The notes under the pieces were generated by a model. The model searched no databases. It was not told the origin of the DNA and saw nothing but the letters and a program-made list of their open reading frames with translations. Positions 44,112 to 53,978 of a DNA stretch of 64,000 nt are shown in pieces. Source of the DNA: Pseudozobellia sp. WGM2 (GTDB lineage Bacteria; Bacteroidota; Bacteroidia; Flavobacteriales; Flavobacteriaceae); contig NZ_JADNYK010000006.1 of NCBI RefSeq assembly GCF_017810075.1, positions 1 to 64,000 on the forward strand, read 5' to 3'. Both the position numbers and the translations under genes were made by a program. Each line of letters begins with the position of its first letter. The stretch's first letter is position 1.

Positions 44112-45077
44112 ATGAAGAAATTTATATTGAAAAGTTTACTTTATGTTTTCCTCATACTTTTGGCTTTAGAAGGTTTGGTAAGGGTATTGCATTTGTACAC
44201 AGAAGATCCGCCGAGATATATTGATGAGTATGGTGTAGAAAAACGTGTGCCCGGTAGTACAGGTTATTCTGTAACAGGAAATAGAAATCAAAATTTATCA
44301 AAATTTAGAATTAATAAAGATGGCTTTAATTCTAAAAATGAATTCAATCCAACAGAAAAGGGCTACGAAGTGGCTCTAATCGGCGATTCTTTTATCGAAG
44401 GCTTTCATCAAGATTATCATATATCTACAGGTGAGAAAATCGAAGAAAGAACGAATCATATAAGAGTATATGAATACGGTTACGCCGGTTACGATCTTGC
44501 CAATCAAATGCATTTGATAAATGCTTACAAAGACCAATTCTCGCTTATAGACAAGATAATTATTTACCTCAATTACGAAAGCGATCTTTCAAGAGGGGAA
44601 TATAGGCCTAATCACGATAGAATCAGAATGTTGAACTCTACCATTTTCAAGATAAGAGATAACATTAAGCTTCTGGCATACGGTTCAAAAATTGGCGTAC
44701 TTGAATCCTTTAAAAGATTAGCACAGGGCAAAGCATTTAATGAACCTAAAAAAGGTTATCAGGAAAACGATGTTAAACTATCGCAAGAAGAAATAAACAA
44801 CCAAGACAGAAATCGGCTCGATAACTTTAAAAACCTTATCTCGTTATATGGCTTTGATAAAAACAAGACAGCTATTCTCTTAGACTCAAGAAAAACAAGT
44901 GAAAACTTTCTGAAGTATTGTAAAAACGAAAGTATTGAGGTAATAGATTTTGCCCCTGCCTTTAAGGCCTCCACAAAATCCACTACCTTGATCTATGACC
45001 ACCATTGGAACGAACATGGCAGGAATCTAATAGCCGACACCGTGGCAAACTACCTAAAAAATAACCGTGCAGATTGA
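44112..45077 (+). CDS. SGNH/DHHW-type esterase-like protein, MBOAT partner
   Basis: A 321-residue protein with an N-terminal membrane helix (KKFILKSLLYVFLILLALEG) that acts as an anchor or signal. The SGNH serine is in ALIGDSFIEG (S93), and the C-terminal catalytic pair is YDHHWNEHG (D296, H298), the DHHW motif seen in the MBOAT partners AlgX/AlgJ and PatB. It starts 2 bases past the MBOAT stop, and its 3' end overlaps the next gene by 11 bases. It probably acts in the periplasm, transferring the acyl group delivered by the MBOAT to the acceptor polymer. Confidence 0.85.
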   Translation: MKKFILKSLLYVFLILLALEGLVRVLHLYTEDPPRYIDEYGVEKRVPGSTGYSVTGNRNQNLSKFRINKDGFNSKNEFNPTEKGYEVALIGDSFIEGFHQDYHISTGEKIEERTNHIRVYEYGYAGYDLANQMHLINAYKDQFSLIDKIIIYLNYESDLSRGEYRPNHDRIRMLNSTIFKIRDNIKLLAYGSKIGVLESFKRLAQGKAFNEPKKGYQENDVKLSQEEINNQDRNRLDNFKNLISLYGFDKNKTAILLDSRKTSENFLKYCKNESIEVIDFAPAFKASTKSTTLIYDHHWNEHGRNLIADTVANYLKNNRAD

Positions 45078-46032
45078 ATCAAAATATCGGTTTTTCTTTG
45101 ATCTTTTCATGAAAGGTGAGGTTTCACCGTTTTTTGAGAATCAAGTTCACAACCAGATTACCGACAAGCCTTTGTTCAATGGCGAAGAGCAAGTCACTAA
45201 CCTTGGGAACATTAATTTCTCTATAGTTTGGGATGTTCCGGAGTATTTATCGCTAACCCTGAAAAAAGTCGTTAATAAAATAAGTGTCAAGAAAATTAGA
45301 CAATACAAAGGTTTTTTATTAGACCTTTCAGCTTGTGCCAATGTTGACCAATATCTTTCGACGCAACTTAGTTCTAGAAATCGAAAAAAACTACGTTCAA
45401 AAAAGAGAAAGTTAGAGGTAGAACATGAAATTCGCTATTCCTTTTACTACGGAAATATTGAAAAGGAGTTATACGATTTACTTTTCTCAGAATTTCGACT
45501 CTTACTCGAAAGAAGGTTTGATGAAAAAAAAGTCTATAACAACAACTTAAACAGCTGGAACTATTACTACGAATTGGTATACCCCTTAATCTTAGAAAAA
45601 AAGGCATCGATGTTCGCAATTTATGATGGAGACCGACCAATTACCATCTCGCTACATTTTCATTTGACCGATACCGTATTCAGCTATATTCAGACATACG
45701 ATATACAGTATTCTCAGTATAATATGGGTGATATAAGTATGTTTAAAAGGTTGGAATATTTTATGTCTGAAGGATGTAAAGTAGTCGATTTATCAATGGG
45801 CGAAACGGACTATAAGATGAAATGGTGCAACAATCACTACTCTATTTACTTTTATATATTTTACAACCATAGGTCACTTAAGTCGAGTTTAAAAGCCATA
45901 ACCGAAGCTAAAAAATTGCAATTAAAACAGTTCTTGAGAGATAAAGACATTTTGGGCAAAATGATTCGTTTAGATAAACTAAAATATCGATTCCGTGAAT
46001 TGACCAACAAAACGACCCCGTCTGAGCCATGA
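45067..46032 (+). CDS. GNAT-fold (BioF2/FemAB-like) acyltransferase, paralog of the 41.4-kb gene
   Basis: A 321-residue protein with the start GTG at 45067, 11 bases inside the preceding gene. It shares RFDxKxVYNNNL, YPLIL-EKKA and a KVVDLSMGETDYKMKWCNNHYS segment with the 41.4-kb protein, whose equivalent is KILDFSKGHFEYKTRWATNKYD. They are therefore paralogs flanking the MBOAT/SGNH pair. It is soluble, with no signal peptide. It ends the operon and is followed by a hairpin. The enzymatic class is GNAT. The acyl donor and acceptor are unknown. Confidence 0.8.
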   Translation: MQIESKYRFFFDLFMKGEVSPFFENQVHNQITDKPLFNGEEQVTNLGNINFSIVWDVPEYLSLTLKKVVNKISVKKIRQYKGFLLDLSACANVDQYLSTQLSSRNRKKLRSKKRKLEVEHEIRYSFYYGNIEKELYDLLFSEFRLLLERRFDEKKVYNNNLNSWNYYYELVYPLILEKKASMFAIYDGDRPITISLHFHLTDTVFSYIQTYDIQYSQYNMGDISMFKRLEYFMSEGCKVVDLSMGETDYKMKWCNNHYSIYFYIFYNHRSLKSSLKAITEAKKLQLKQFLRDKDILGKMIRLDKLKYRFRELTNKTTPSEP

Positions 46033-46051
46033 ACCATTTTAAATACGTAAA

Positions 46052-46083
46052 CAAAAAAGCCCTTTAAGAGTTCTTAAAGGGCC
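46052..46083 (-). terminator. Terminator between the five-gene operon and the Gfo/Idh gene
   Basis: A 10-bp perfect stem GCCCTTTAAG/CTTAAAGGGC (46059-46082) has T residues on the minus-strand side only. It mainly stops the minus-strand Gfo/Idh gene but also lies in the gap after the last GNAT gene. Confidence 0.82.
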
Positions 46084-46103
46084 AAATGATTTATTTATAA
46101 AAT

Positions 46104-47447
46104 TTAAAGTTTAGGCTCCCAACCTGCTGCGTACTCACGTTTCCACCAGTCTTTCATTACTTTTTCGTTATTCAAGACTTTACCGGTGACATTGTCTACC
46201 TTAATAGTTTCACCTGCATCTTGAGCCATATTGCCCAAATGGCAAAGCATGGTAGAGATACTCGCATCCTTAATATCAGAATTCAAAGATTTGTCCTCGC
46301 GAATGGCTGCGAAAAAGTTGCTTACATGGTTCACATCTAAAACACCTTCTCCACGTGTATTGGTTCCTGTACTTTGATTACCATCTTCTTTAACTTCTTT
46401 TATTTGATTACCATCCAAATCATACAGCTGATAACCTCCACGGCTAAGGGTAATAATTCCTTTGCTACCGTAAATACTTATACCCCTACCGGGCTGGTTG
46501 GGCAATATTTTTCCTCTACTGTGCCCTGTCCAAGTAATAAACTTATCATCTCCAAACTTATAAGTCACTTGCTGATTATCGACAAATTCCCAATCGTCAT
46601 CAAATGTATATTTACCCCCATAAGACGTAACACTATCAGGTAAGTCTACCCCGAGCGCCCATCTACAGATATCAATTTCGTGAGTACCGTTATTATGCAC
46701 CTCACCTGTACCCCAGTTTCTGAACCAATGCCAGTTGTATGGGTGTATATTATCTCTAAAATCTTCACGAACTGCAGGGCCTTGCCACATTTCCCAGTCC
46801 AAGGTAGAAGGAACCGCTACTTTCTTTCCAGTACCTATCGAGCCACGGTTATTCGAATAATAGGCTTCTCCCTTATAAACATCACCGATAATTCCTTCTC
46901 CAATTTCTTTTACCGCAAGAGCAGAGCTTTTTGCAGAACGTTGTTGATTACCCATTTGAACTTTCTTGCCGTACTTTTTCTGTGCTTCAACCAGCAATGT
47001 ATTCTCATAGGGGTTATGACTACAAGGCTTTTCTACATACACATGCTTACCGGCCTGCAAAGCCATTATCGCCATAGGTGCGTGCCAATGTTCGGGAGTA
47101 GCGATAAAAACCGCGTCTACTTTTTTATCTTCAAGAACCTTTCTAAAATCTTTTTCGACTTTGGGTATATAACCGATATTTTCTTGACACCATGTATTAT
47201 GCTCTTCAATTATTTGATCATCTACATCACAACTATATATAATTTTGGCATTGGCATCGTTATGAATAGCCTTTATATGGGCCTTGGCCCTACTTCTCAC
47301 GCCGATAATAGCACAATTAATTTTATCGTTTGCCCCTAAAACACGGGCATAACTATTTACCGACATGGCATTAATGCTGCCCGAAAAGGCAACACCTGCG
47401 GCACCTACCGAAGCCTTTTTAATAAAGTTTCTTCTGTTTGAACTCAT
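46104..47447 (-). CDS. Gfo/Idh/MocA family oxidoreductase with Tat signal
   Basis: A 447-residue protein. The N-terminus SSNRRNFIKKASVGAAGVAFSG is a twin-arginine signal, so it is probably exported with its cofactor. The dinucleotide-binding region has KINCAIIGVRSRAKAHIKAI, and the C-terminal domain has YVEKPCSHNPYENTLL and THEIDICRWALGV. Members oxidise the 3-hydroxyl of sugars or sugar acids, giving 3-keto intermediates. It lies 103 bases downstream of the DUF1080 gene, same strand, with no terminator between, so they probably form one operon. That pairing fits a 3-keto-glycoside cleavage route. Confidence 0.93.
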   Translation of the reverse strand: MSSNRRNFIKKASVGAAGVAFSGSINAMSVNSYARVLGANDKINCAIIGVRSRAKAHIKAIHNDANAKIIYSCDVDDQIIEEHNTWCQENIGYIPKVEKDFRKVLEDKKVDAVFIATPEHWHAPMAIMALQAGKHVYVEKPCSHNPYENTLLVEAQKKYGKKVQMGNQQRSAKSSALAVKEIGEGIIGDVYKGEAYYSNNRGSIGTGKKVAVPSTLDWEMWQGPAVREDFRDNIHPYNWHWFRNWGTGEVHNNGTHEIDICRWALGVDLPDSVTSYGGKYTFDDDWEFVDNQQVTYKFGDDKFITWTGHSRGKILPNQPGRGISIYGSKGIITLSRGGYQLYDLDGNQIKEVKEDGNQSTGTNTRGEGVLDVNHVSNFFAAIREDKSLNSDIKDASISTMLCHLGNMAQDAGETIKVDNVTGKVLNNEKVMKDWWKREYAAGWEPKL

Positions 47448-47550
47448 TTTCTTTAGTTTAGTTTAAGTTTGATAAATTTTTCGGCTTGCAGCTCACTCTC
47501 CAAAACACCCTAAAAACAAGAACGGATTTAGATTTGCTTACTGCATAAGC

Positions 47551-48948
47551 TTACTTTTCTTCACTGAAGTCTCTAATTTTAATGTTTCTAAAAGAAACGA
47601 GATCACCGTGATCTTGCAATAATATATGACCCTTATCGCCTTCTCCAAAATTAGGCCATTTAGTGTACTTGCTCTCGGAAACCAACTTTTTGTAGTTATC
47701 ACTTTTTCGTTCATACTCCAGAACTTTTACCCCGTTCAGCCAATGCTCTACATGATTATCTTTCGAAATAATATGGGCCGTGTTCCATTCGCCAATGGGG
47801 TTGATAGGCTTGTTCTCATCAGCTTTAATCAAATCGTATAGTGAAGCTACGGTACGGCTACCTTCATGGTTTCCGAGTTTGGCATCTGGATGCCTCTCAT
47901 CATCTAGGATTTGGTACTCTAAACCTATCGAAGAGCCAGGGCCTTTATTAATATCGGTATTGACAAAATATTTAATGCCACTATTCGCACCTTCGGTAAG
48001 CTTGAAATCGACGGTAAGTTCAAAATTGCCATACAAATCTTTGGTAACGATATCTCCGCCGGCCGCCGATTCTTCACCACCGGAAGAAAGCACGCTCAAT
48101 ATACCATCTTCGATTTTCCAACCTTTATCTGGAAATTCATCCAATTTTGCTCCACGCCAGCCATCGGTGGTTTCGCCATCCCATAACAATTTCCAACCAT
48201 TTTCTTTTTCTGCTTTGGTCAACGTATTTTTGGTAACGATAGGCTTAACAGGTGTAGATTTGTTGTATTTCGAAAGACTATCTGTCAAGATTTTGATATT
48301 ACGCCACATAATTTCAGTGCCTTCTTTATTTTCCTTCGGAATACTATGCACTTGAAGGCCAATAAAACCACTAGATGTTTTATCATCGATAAGGTGGGCT
48401 GCTGGTACCCCATTGATCCATGTTTGCAATGTATCGCCAATCGCCTCTATTCGATAGTGATTCCAATCGTTCTGCTTAAATGCCTTTTGCGCATCAGGGT
48501 TTTCAGGCAATGGATTCAACCAACCTCGTCTGGCTTCATCGTAAATACCCGCACTCCATGCTCGGTCAGACGGATCAATTTCTATTTGATACCCATGCAC
48601 TCTACCATCTTTGTAATGTGGCAAACTATTACTTCTAATTTGAATACCCGAATTCATGGTAGAATCTACTTTGTATTCAAGTTCTAATATAAAATCATCA
48701 TACATTTTATCTGAGGTCATAAATGAGTTTGGCGTACCATGAACCGTACTACCTACTATCATACCATCACGCACCTCATAATTCGCTTCACCTCCTTTTT
48801 GCGACCAACCTTTCAAAGTTGTACCGTCAAAAATCTCAACCCACGGGGTATCGTCTTTTTCTGTTTCACCACAAGCACCTATTAAAATCAGGGCCAGCAA
48901 GGCTAGACCATTCATAAGTTTAGGCCTCATAAATTCAATAATCTTCAT
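47551..48948 (-). CDS. Double-domain DUF1080 (3-keto-disaccharide hydrolase) lipoprotein
   Basis: The start at 48948 ([20 protein letters not shown]) gives a lipoprotein signal with the cleavage site LIGACGE. The frame can be extended by 11 residues upstream, which is less likely. The protein is 465 residues. It has two DUF1080 (PF06439-type) jelly-roll domains, the first with [15 protein letters not shown] and the second with [14 protein letters not shown]. The family is a lectin-like fold; members named 3-keto-disaccharide hydrolases act on oxidised glycosides. The duplication may give two binding sites. It is upstream of the Gfo/Idh gene. Confidence 0.9.
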   Translation of the reverse strand: MKIIEFMRPKLMNGLALLALILIGACGETEKDDTPWVEIFDGTTLKGWSQKGGEANYEVRDGMIVGSTVHGTPNSFMTSDKMYDDFILELEYKVDSTMNSGIQIRSNSLPHYKDGRVHGYQIEIDPSDRAWSAGIYDEARRGWLNPLPENPDAQKAFKQNDWNHYRIEAIGDTLQTWINGVPAAHLIDDKTSSGFIGLQVHSIPKENKEGTEIMWRNIKILTDSLSKYNKSTPVKPIVTKNTLTKAEKENGWKLLWDGETTDGWRGAKLDEFPDKGWKIEDGILSVLSSGGEESAAGGDIVTKDLYGNFELTVDFKLTEGANSGIKYFVNTDINKGPGSSIGLEYQILDDERHPDAKLGNHEGSRTVASLYDLIKADENKPINPIGEWNTAHIISKDNHVEHWLNGVKVLEYERKSDNYKKLVSESKYTKWPNFGEGDKGHILLQDHGDLVSFRNIKIRDFSEEK

Positions 48949-49054
48949 ATTTCTTATTGGTTTTTTTGGATTTTGCCTCAAGATATGAATTTTTACAAAG
49001 CTTTTAAGCAGCTCATCATTTTTTCGAAAATTGTGACATTTAAAATATAAAAAC

Positions 49055-49090
49055 GAAAAGGCCAGTACTTCATAGGTACTGGCCTTTTCT
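49055..49090 (-). terminator. Terminator of the first SusC/SusD operon
   Basis: AAAAGGCCAGTAC/GTACTGGCCTTTT (49056-49068 with 49076-49088), a near-perfect 13-bp stem with A/T flanks, lies 20 bases beyond the SusD stop. It works in both directions, but only minus-strand transcripts enter it here. Confidence 0.9.
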
Positions 49091-49107
49091 ATAAAACTAA
49101 ATTAACT

Positions 49108-50778
49108 CTATTGTGGATAACCTGGGTTCTGTGGGTAACCGCCCAAAGTTCTATCAATTTGATCCTGTGGGATAGGTCTAACCGTATGATAATCTTCAAT
49201 ATTTGGTGCACCTTGAGGGTTAAAATCTTTAACACGCTCTACCAGTTTACCTGTTCGGGCCAAATCCCACCAGCGATAACCTTCACCAGCTAATTCACGT
49301 GCCCTTTCATCCAACAAGAAATCGATATCAACATCTCCCGCATTAACTTGAAGTGCAGCTTCTTGACCTGGCCACGCAGCCCTTGTTCTAATCACGTTGA
49401 TATCTTCGGCAGCACCTGCTGCATCATTCTGCTGAAGTCTTGCTTCTGCACGCAATAAATAAGCGTCTCCTAAACGCATAAGGATAAAGTCTCTCTGACC
49501 CTGCTCTTTTTGGCGGTCTGGCCTAGTATCATCTATCCATTTGTTCATAGGAGGAAATAATCTCTCTGTATATTCTTCATCAGTAATCACGATATAGGGC
49601 ACCCCATCTTGTCGCGATTGTGGCCATAAATCATTACGCATGGGCCCTGGTATAAAAATAGCTGTATCACCAACGGACAAAGCAGCTCTAGCCGGCTCTC
49701 CTGTGTCCGGATTGGCCTCTATTGCAGGTTCGTCCTTGTTAGCAAAAAACACATGCTTAAACGATTTGTCGTAACGTGAATCAACATCTCTATCCCATAA
49801 AGACAACATAAATTCTGTAGGTCTATGTCTTTTCCAAGGTCTACCGTTAGCGATATCTCTAGTCATACCTCTGCGCACATCGTACTCCATCAAGAAATAC
49901 AGGTGCCATTTATGTCCATTTTCATCAATACCACTATCAACTTGTGCTTTAGAATTAGGTATAGCGTAAATCACTTCACTATTCTCTTGGTTTGCAATAT
50001 CCCATAACGCTGCGTAATCATCTAGAAGGGCAAAACCATAATCGTTAATAACGGTGGAAAACAGAGTCTCGGCCCTCGAGGCATCAGTTCCTTCAGAAAA
50101 ACCAGTATAACTTCTGGTCAATAACACTTTGGCCAGCAGAAATTCTGCAGCGGGTTTTGTAGCTCGACCATAATTACCTTTATAGGGCTCCTCGCCCAAG
50201 TTGGCAATTGCGAACTCCAAATCTGGTATAATCGCTTGGGCATAGATTTCAGACTGTGGCGTTTTATTTGCCTCAATTTCAATATCAGTTGTTTCTTCCA
50301 AGCTTATGTGTGCATCACCATAAGTGGTAACAATATTAAAATAATACAATGCCCTTAAAAAACGAACCTCGGCCAAGAGCGTTGTCTTTTCACCCTCGTC
50401 CATTTCAACTTCCGCAGAACGGTTAATTACTCCATTTGCCTGATTAATGCCCCGATACCAAATGTTCCATGCATCCCTGATATAAGATGATGCAGGGTTT
50501 AAACTCGTATCGTAAAAATTAAAGTATTTATGCCCACCATCTGCTCCATTGGTCCAAATATCCGTACCAAAGGTGGTCATTGCCGCACCCATCTCTTGTC
50601 CGTAGAACTGTTTTAAAAGTCCGTAGTTAGCGGTAACCGCATCTTGCAAACCATCTTCCGTGGTATAATAAGAAGCTGCAGATACATCTGTAACCAACTC
50701 CTCTTCTAGATAGTCATCACACGCATTGATTGCAAAGCCAAGGGCCAGTAACCAAACTGTATATATTGTTCTTTTCAT
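49108..50778 (-). CDS. SusD/RagB-family nutrient-binding lipoprotein
   Basis: A SusD homolog. The start at 50778 gives MKRTIYTVWLLALGFAINACDDY, a lipoprotein signal ending in cysteine; the longer frame starts 11 residues earlier. The chain is 556 residues. The mature protein has the TPR-like helical SusD fold, with EVRFLRALYYFNIVTTYGDA, RLGDAYLLRAEARLQ and the C-terminal LDERARELAGEGYRWWDLARTG. It sits on the cell surface and captures oligosaccharide for the SusC porter encoded just upstream. Confidence 0.96.
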   Translation of the reverse strand: MKRTIYTVWLLALGFAINACDDYLEEELVTDVSAASYYTTEDGLQDAVTANYGLLKQFYGQEMGAAMTTFGTDIWTNGADGGHKYFNFYDTSLNPASSYIRDAWNIWYRGINQANGVINRSAEVEMDEGEKTTLLAEVRFLRALYYFNIVTTYGDAHISLEETTDIEIEANKTPQSEIYAQAIIPDLEFAIANLGEEPYKGNYGRATKPAAEFLLAKVLLTRSYTGFSEGTDASRAETLFSTVINDYGFALLDDYAALWDIANQENSEVIYAIPNSKAQVDSGIDENGHKWHLYFLMEYDVRRGMTRDIANGRPWKRHRPTEFMLSLWDRDVDSRYDKSFKHVFFANKDEPAIEANPDTGEPARAALSVGDTAIFIPGPMRNDLWPQSRQDGVPYIVITDEEYTERLFPPMNKWIDDTRPDRQKEQGQRDFILMRLGDAYLLRAEARLQQNDAAGAAEDINVIRTRAAWPGQEAALQVNAGDVDIDFLLDERARELAGEGYRWWDLARTGKLVERVKDFNPQGAPNIEDYHTVRPIPQDQIDRTLGGYPQNPGYPQ

Positions 50779-50813
50779 AATATCCATATTATTTTTTTTA
50801 TAGGTCTCCATGA

Positions 50814-53800
50814 TTAAAATGTAGCACTTAATGTTAAGGAATACATCTTATTACTAGGAACTATCCCTGATCCCAAAGAGCTAGCTCCATTTTGCTCCTC
50901 TGGAAGGTTTATCCTAAAAGGACCGGCGTTATCATCTGTCTCTCCCACCTCAGGATCAAATGTCTCATAATCGGTAATAAACCAAAGGTTCTGACCTGAA
51001 AGCGTAAACTTCAAGCTTTCCATACCTAACTTATCCGTAATGGAGTTAGGCAAAGCATACGAAAGTGAGATATTTCTAAGTTTAATAAAACTACCATCAA
51101 AATAGGTAAGGGTAGATCCATTTCTAGGGCTCTCTTGATTCTCGTTCGGTCTTGGATTGGCATTGGTAGGGTTGTCAATCGTCCAATAATCAACATCTAA
51201 GTTGTTATATCGAGCAAATAGCGAATTGTTACCAGCATGAAAACCAGACTCAATAGTCTGCCCCTGACGGAAATAGAAGAATAATCCTAATTCTACACCT
51301 TTATATGAAAATCTATTGGTTAAACCTCCATAATAATCTGGAGTGTCCGTACCTAAAATTTGCCTATCTCCTGGATCAATATCACCGCTATTATTGGTAT
51401 CTTGAAGTTTGATCTCACCAGGCACTTTTTGCTCCATAGCATTCGCCAGGTCTACCTCATTTGCCTGGTAGATTCCTATTTTCTTATAATCATAAAAAAC
51501 TTGAATCGGCTCACCAATAAACCAAGAGTTACCCACATCATCTATTGGGTTTCCATCCTCATCTTTTAGAGCTAACTCTGTAATTTGTTCACGATAACCA
51601 GCTATATTAAAATCCAATTTCCAAGAGAACGCTTCTGGGTTATCAAAAATCTTGGTACTAACTGCAAATTCTAGACCTTGTGTACGGGTCGACCCTATGT
51701 TCTGCAGTATACTTGGATACCCTGAGGTTGCAGGTAAACTTCTATCCAAAAGAATATCTTCCGTATTGGTACGGAACCAATCTACAGTACCACTTACGCG
51801 GCCATTGAAAAGTCCAAAATCCAATCCAATATCCACAGTTTTAGAAACCTCCCATCCCAAATTGGCGTTAGGTATTTCCGATAAGCCAAAACCAAGCACA
51901 CCCTCTTCGCCATAAGCATAAGGAATTACTCCAAGCCTACCGGCTGTCTGGTATGGGTTAACTGAAGTATTACCGACCTCACCATAAGAAGCCCTCAGCA
52001 TCAATTGCGAAACAGAACTGTCTTCTAAAAAGGCTTCTTCTGAAAGTCTCCAACCAACGGAACCACCTGGGAAGTAATTCCATTTATTTCCCTCAGCCAG
52101 TCTAGAAGAACCATCCGCCCTAAGTGAAGCTTGAAAGAGGTACTTACCACCAATATCATAATTTAGACGTCCCATAAAGGAGGCCAATGTCCACTCAGTC
52201 AATCTCGAGGCTACATTTCTATTGGCTGCAGATCCTAAATTATAGAATTGCTGTGACTCATAAGGAATTCCAGTGGTTTCCGCCTCGGCGATTTCCGTAC
52301 GTGAACTCTGAACACTCTGCAACAAAGTAACTTTCAAATTTTGATCGGTAAAAAGCTCCTTATCGTAAGTCAGAATGTTTTCAATCGTATAGGCATAGTT
52401 ATCTGAGTGGGTAATAGTAGCATCACCTGGTCCTCCACGGTTATCATTGGTCAAACTACCTCTAAACTGACCTCTTCGACCCAAGCGAATATCCGGGCCA
52501 AAAAGAGTCTTCCATTGCAGACCATCGGTTATGTTGATATCCAAAGCTATTGGCGCAAAGATGCGCGTCCATTTCCGTTCATCAATATAGGCACCGTCGA
52601 CCAATTCATTTAACGGATTGGTACGAATACCATCATTGGTTGGCAAAAACCTCAACTCTCCCTCTGCATCATAGGGCACACCTAACGGGTTGTTGGCCAA
52701 GGCTTCACCCATTGTAGCATTGGAGCCCCAGTTTTGAATGGAATGTGAAATTAAAAACGAGGCACTTATCTTAAAGATATCATTGATTTTATGATCCAAA
52801 TTCAACCTGCCGGAAAAACGTTCGTAATCTTGATTACTAATAATACCTTGTTCTTTAAAATAACCAACGGAAGAATTAAAATTAGTATTCTCTGATCCAC
52901 CGCTCACCCCAACTTGATGATTCGTCTGGTAACCAGAGCCCAAAACCAAATCAAGATAATCTGTTGACCTACCTTGTTCCAATGATTCCAACTCTATAGG
53001 ATCAAAGAACACCTCACTATCAGCAGGTATAGTACCGTTCCAATTAGGATCTGCATCGGTAGCACCCGTTCTTCTTGCCTCCCTTTTCATAGCCGCATAT
53101 TCTTCACCGTTCATCATATCTACAAGACGTGATGCAGAAGTAATACCGTACTGGCTACTATACTTGACCTGCGTTTTCCCTACTCTACCGCGGTTGGTGG
53201 TCACTAAAATAACACCGTTCGCACCACGGGACCCATATACAGCCGTAGCAGCCGCATCTTTAAGAATCTGCATAGAGGCAATATCTTGCGGGTTAATATC
53301 AGACATCGATTCAGAACCATCGATTAAAGGAATACCATCGACAACATATAAAGGATCGTTCGAAGCGGTTACGGATCTTCTACCTCTAATACGAACGGTA
53401 GAGGTTTGACCGGGTCTACCACCCCCAGCTTGAATATCTACCCCTGAAATCTGCCCCTTAACGGCATCAATGGAACTTGAGGTCTGTACGATACCTATTT
53501 GCTCTGCATCAACAGAGGCAATTGCCGCGGTTACTTCACCTTTTTTCTGGGTACCGTAACCTACAACTACCACCTCATCTAAAAGAGCAGAATCTTCTTC
53601 TAAAGTAATCGATAGGTTTGATTGATTGTTAATAGCTACTTCTTTCGTTTTATAACCGATATAGCTCACCCCTAAAGCGGCCGAACCTTCGGCAGCAATA
53701 GAAAAATTACCGTCGAAATCGGTTGTGGTACCACGAGTAGTACCCTTTACAATAACGCTTGCACCTGCTAACGGAACTCCGTTAGTATCAGTTACCGTAC

Positions 53801-53978
53801 CCGTGACCGTCGCTTGGTCAGGTACCTCATTTGTAAGAGCATTAAGGTCAGCAACTGCGTAATCGTTTGCATGACCGGAAATAATGGGAACAACAAGTAA
53901 AACAGTGAATAAAGCCCTGAAAATCAGATTAGAGAGCGCATCACAACTTGTACCCACTATACGTGTAGTGATTTTCAT
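50814..53978 (-). CDS. SusC/RagA-family TonB-dependent outer-membrane porter
   Basis: A 1054-residue TonB-linked protein without an N-terminal STN domain. A signal sequence is followed by a carboxypeptidase-regulatory-like beta domain (about 57-135: TVTGTVTDTNGVPLAGASVIV) and the plug with the LDEVVVVGYGTQ box. The barrel then runs to the C-terminal KMYSLTLSATF. It transports oligosaccharide in step with SusD. It starts an operon whose 587-base upstream region carries no gene. No sigma or anti-sigma gene is next to it, unlike the second SusC pair. Confidence 0.96.
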   Translation of the reverse strand: MKITTRIVGTSCDALSNLIFRALFTVLLVVPIISGHANDYAVADLNALTNEVPDQATVTGTVTDTNGVPLAGASVIVKGTTRGTTTDFDGNFSIAAEGSAALGVSYIGYKTKEVAINNQSNLSITLEEDSALLDEVVVVGYGTQKKGEVTAAIASVDAEQIGIVQTSSSIDAVKGQISGVDIQAGGGRPGQTSTVRIRGRRSVTASNDPLYVVDGIPLIDGSESMSDINPQDIASMQILKDAAATAVYGSRGANGVILVTTNRGRVGKTQVKYSSQYGITSASRLVDMMNGEEYAAMKREARRTGATDADPNWNGTIPADSEVFFDPIELESLEQGRSTDYLDLVLGSGYQTNHQVGVSGGSENTNFNSSVGYFKEQGIISNQDYERFSGRLNLDHKINDIFKISASFLISHSIQNWGSNATMGEALANNPLGVPYDAEGELRFLPTNDGIRTNPLNELVDGAYIDERKWTRIFAPIALDINITDGLQWKTLFGPDIRLGRRGQFRGSLTNDNRGGPGDATITHSDNYAYTIENILTYDKELFTDQNLKVTLLQSVQSSRTEIAEAETTGIPYESQQFYNLGSAANRNVASRLTEWTLASFMGRLNYDIGGKYLFQASLRADGSSRLAEGNKWNYFPGGSVGWRLSEEAFLEDSSVSQLMLRASYGEVGNTSVNPYQTAGRLGVIPYAYGEEGVLGFGLSEIPNANLGWEVSKTVDIGLDFGLFNGRVSGTVDWFRTNTEDILLDRSLPATSGYPSILQNIGSTRTQGLEFAVSTKIFDNPEAFSWKLDFNIAGYREQITELALKDEDGNPIDDVGNSWFIGEPIQVFYDYKKIGIYQANEVDLANAMEQKVPGEIKLQDTNNSGDIDPGDRQILGTDTPDYYGGLTNRFSYKGVELGLFFYFRQGQTIESGFHAGNNSLFARYNNLDVDYWTIDNPTNANPRPNENQESPRNGSTLTYFDGSFIKLRNISLSYALPNSITDKLGMESLKFTLSGQNLWFITDYETFDPEVGETDDNAGPFRINLPEEQNGASSLGSGIVPSNKMYSLTLSATF

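Noticed and set aside
46680-47339. 219-codon plus-strand open frame within the Gfo/Idh gene
   Set aside because: It lies fully antisense to a clear oxidoreductase with Tat signal and NAD-binding motifs; its translation shows no family features.
47780-48355. 191-codon plus-strand open frame within the DUF1080 gene
   Set aside because: It is antisense to the second DUF1080 domain, is Ser/Pro-rich and has no motif, so it is a shadow frame.
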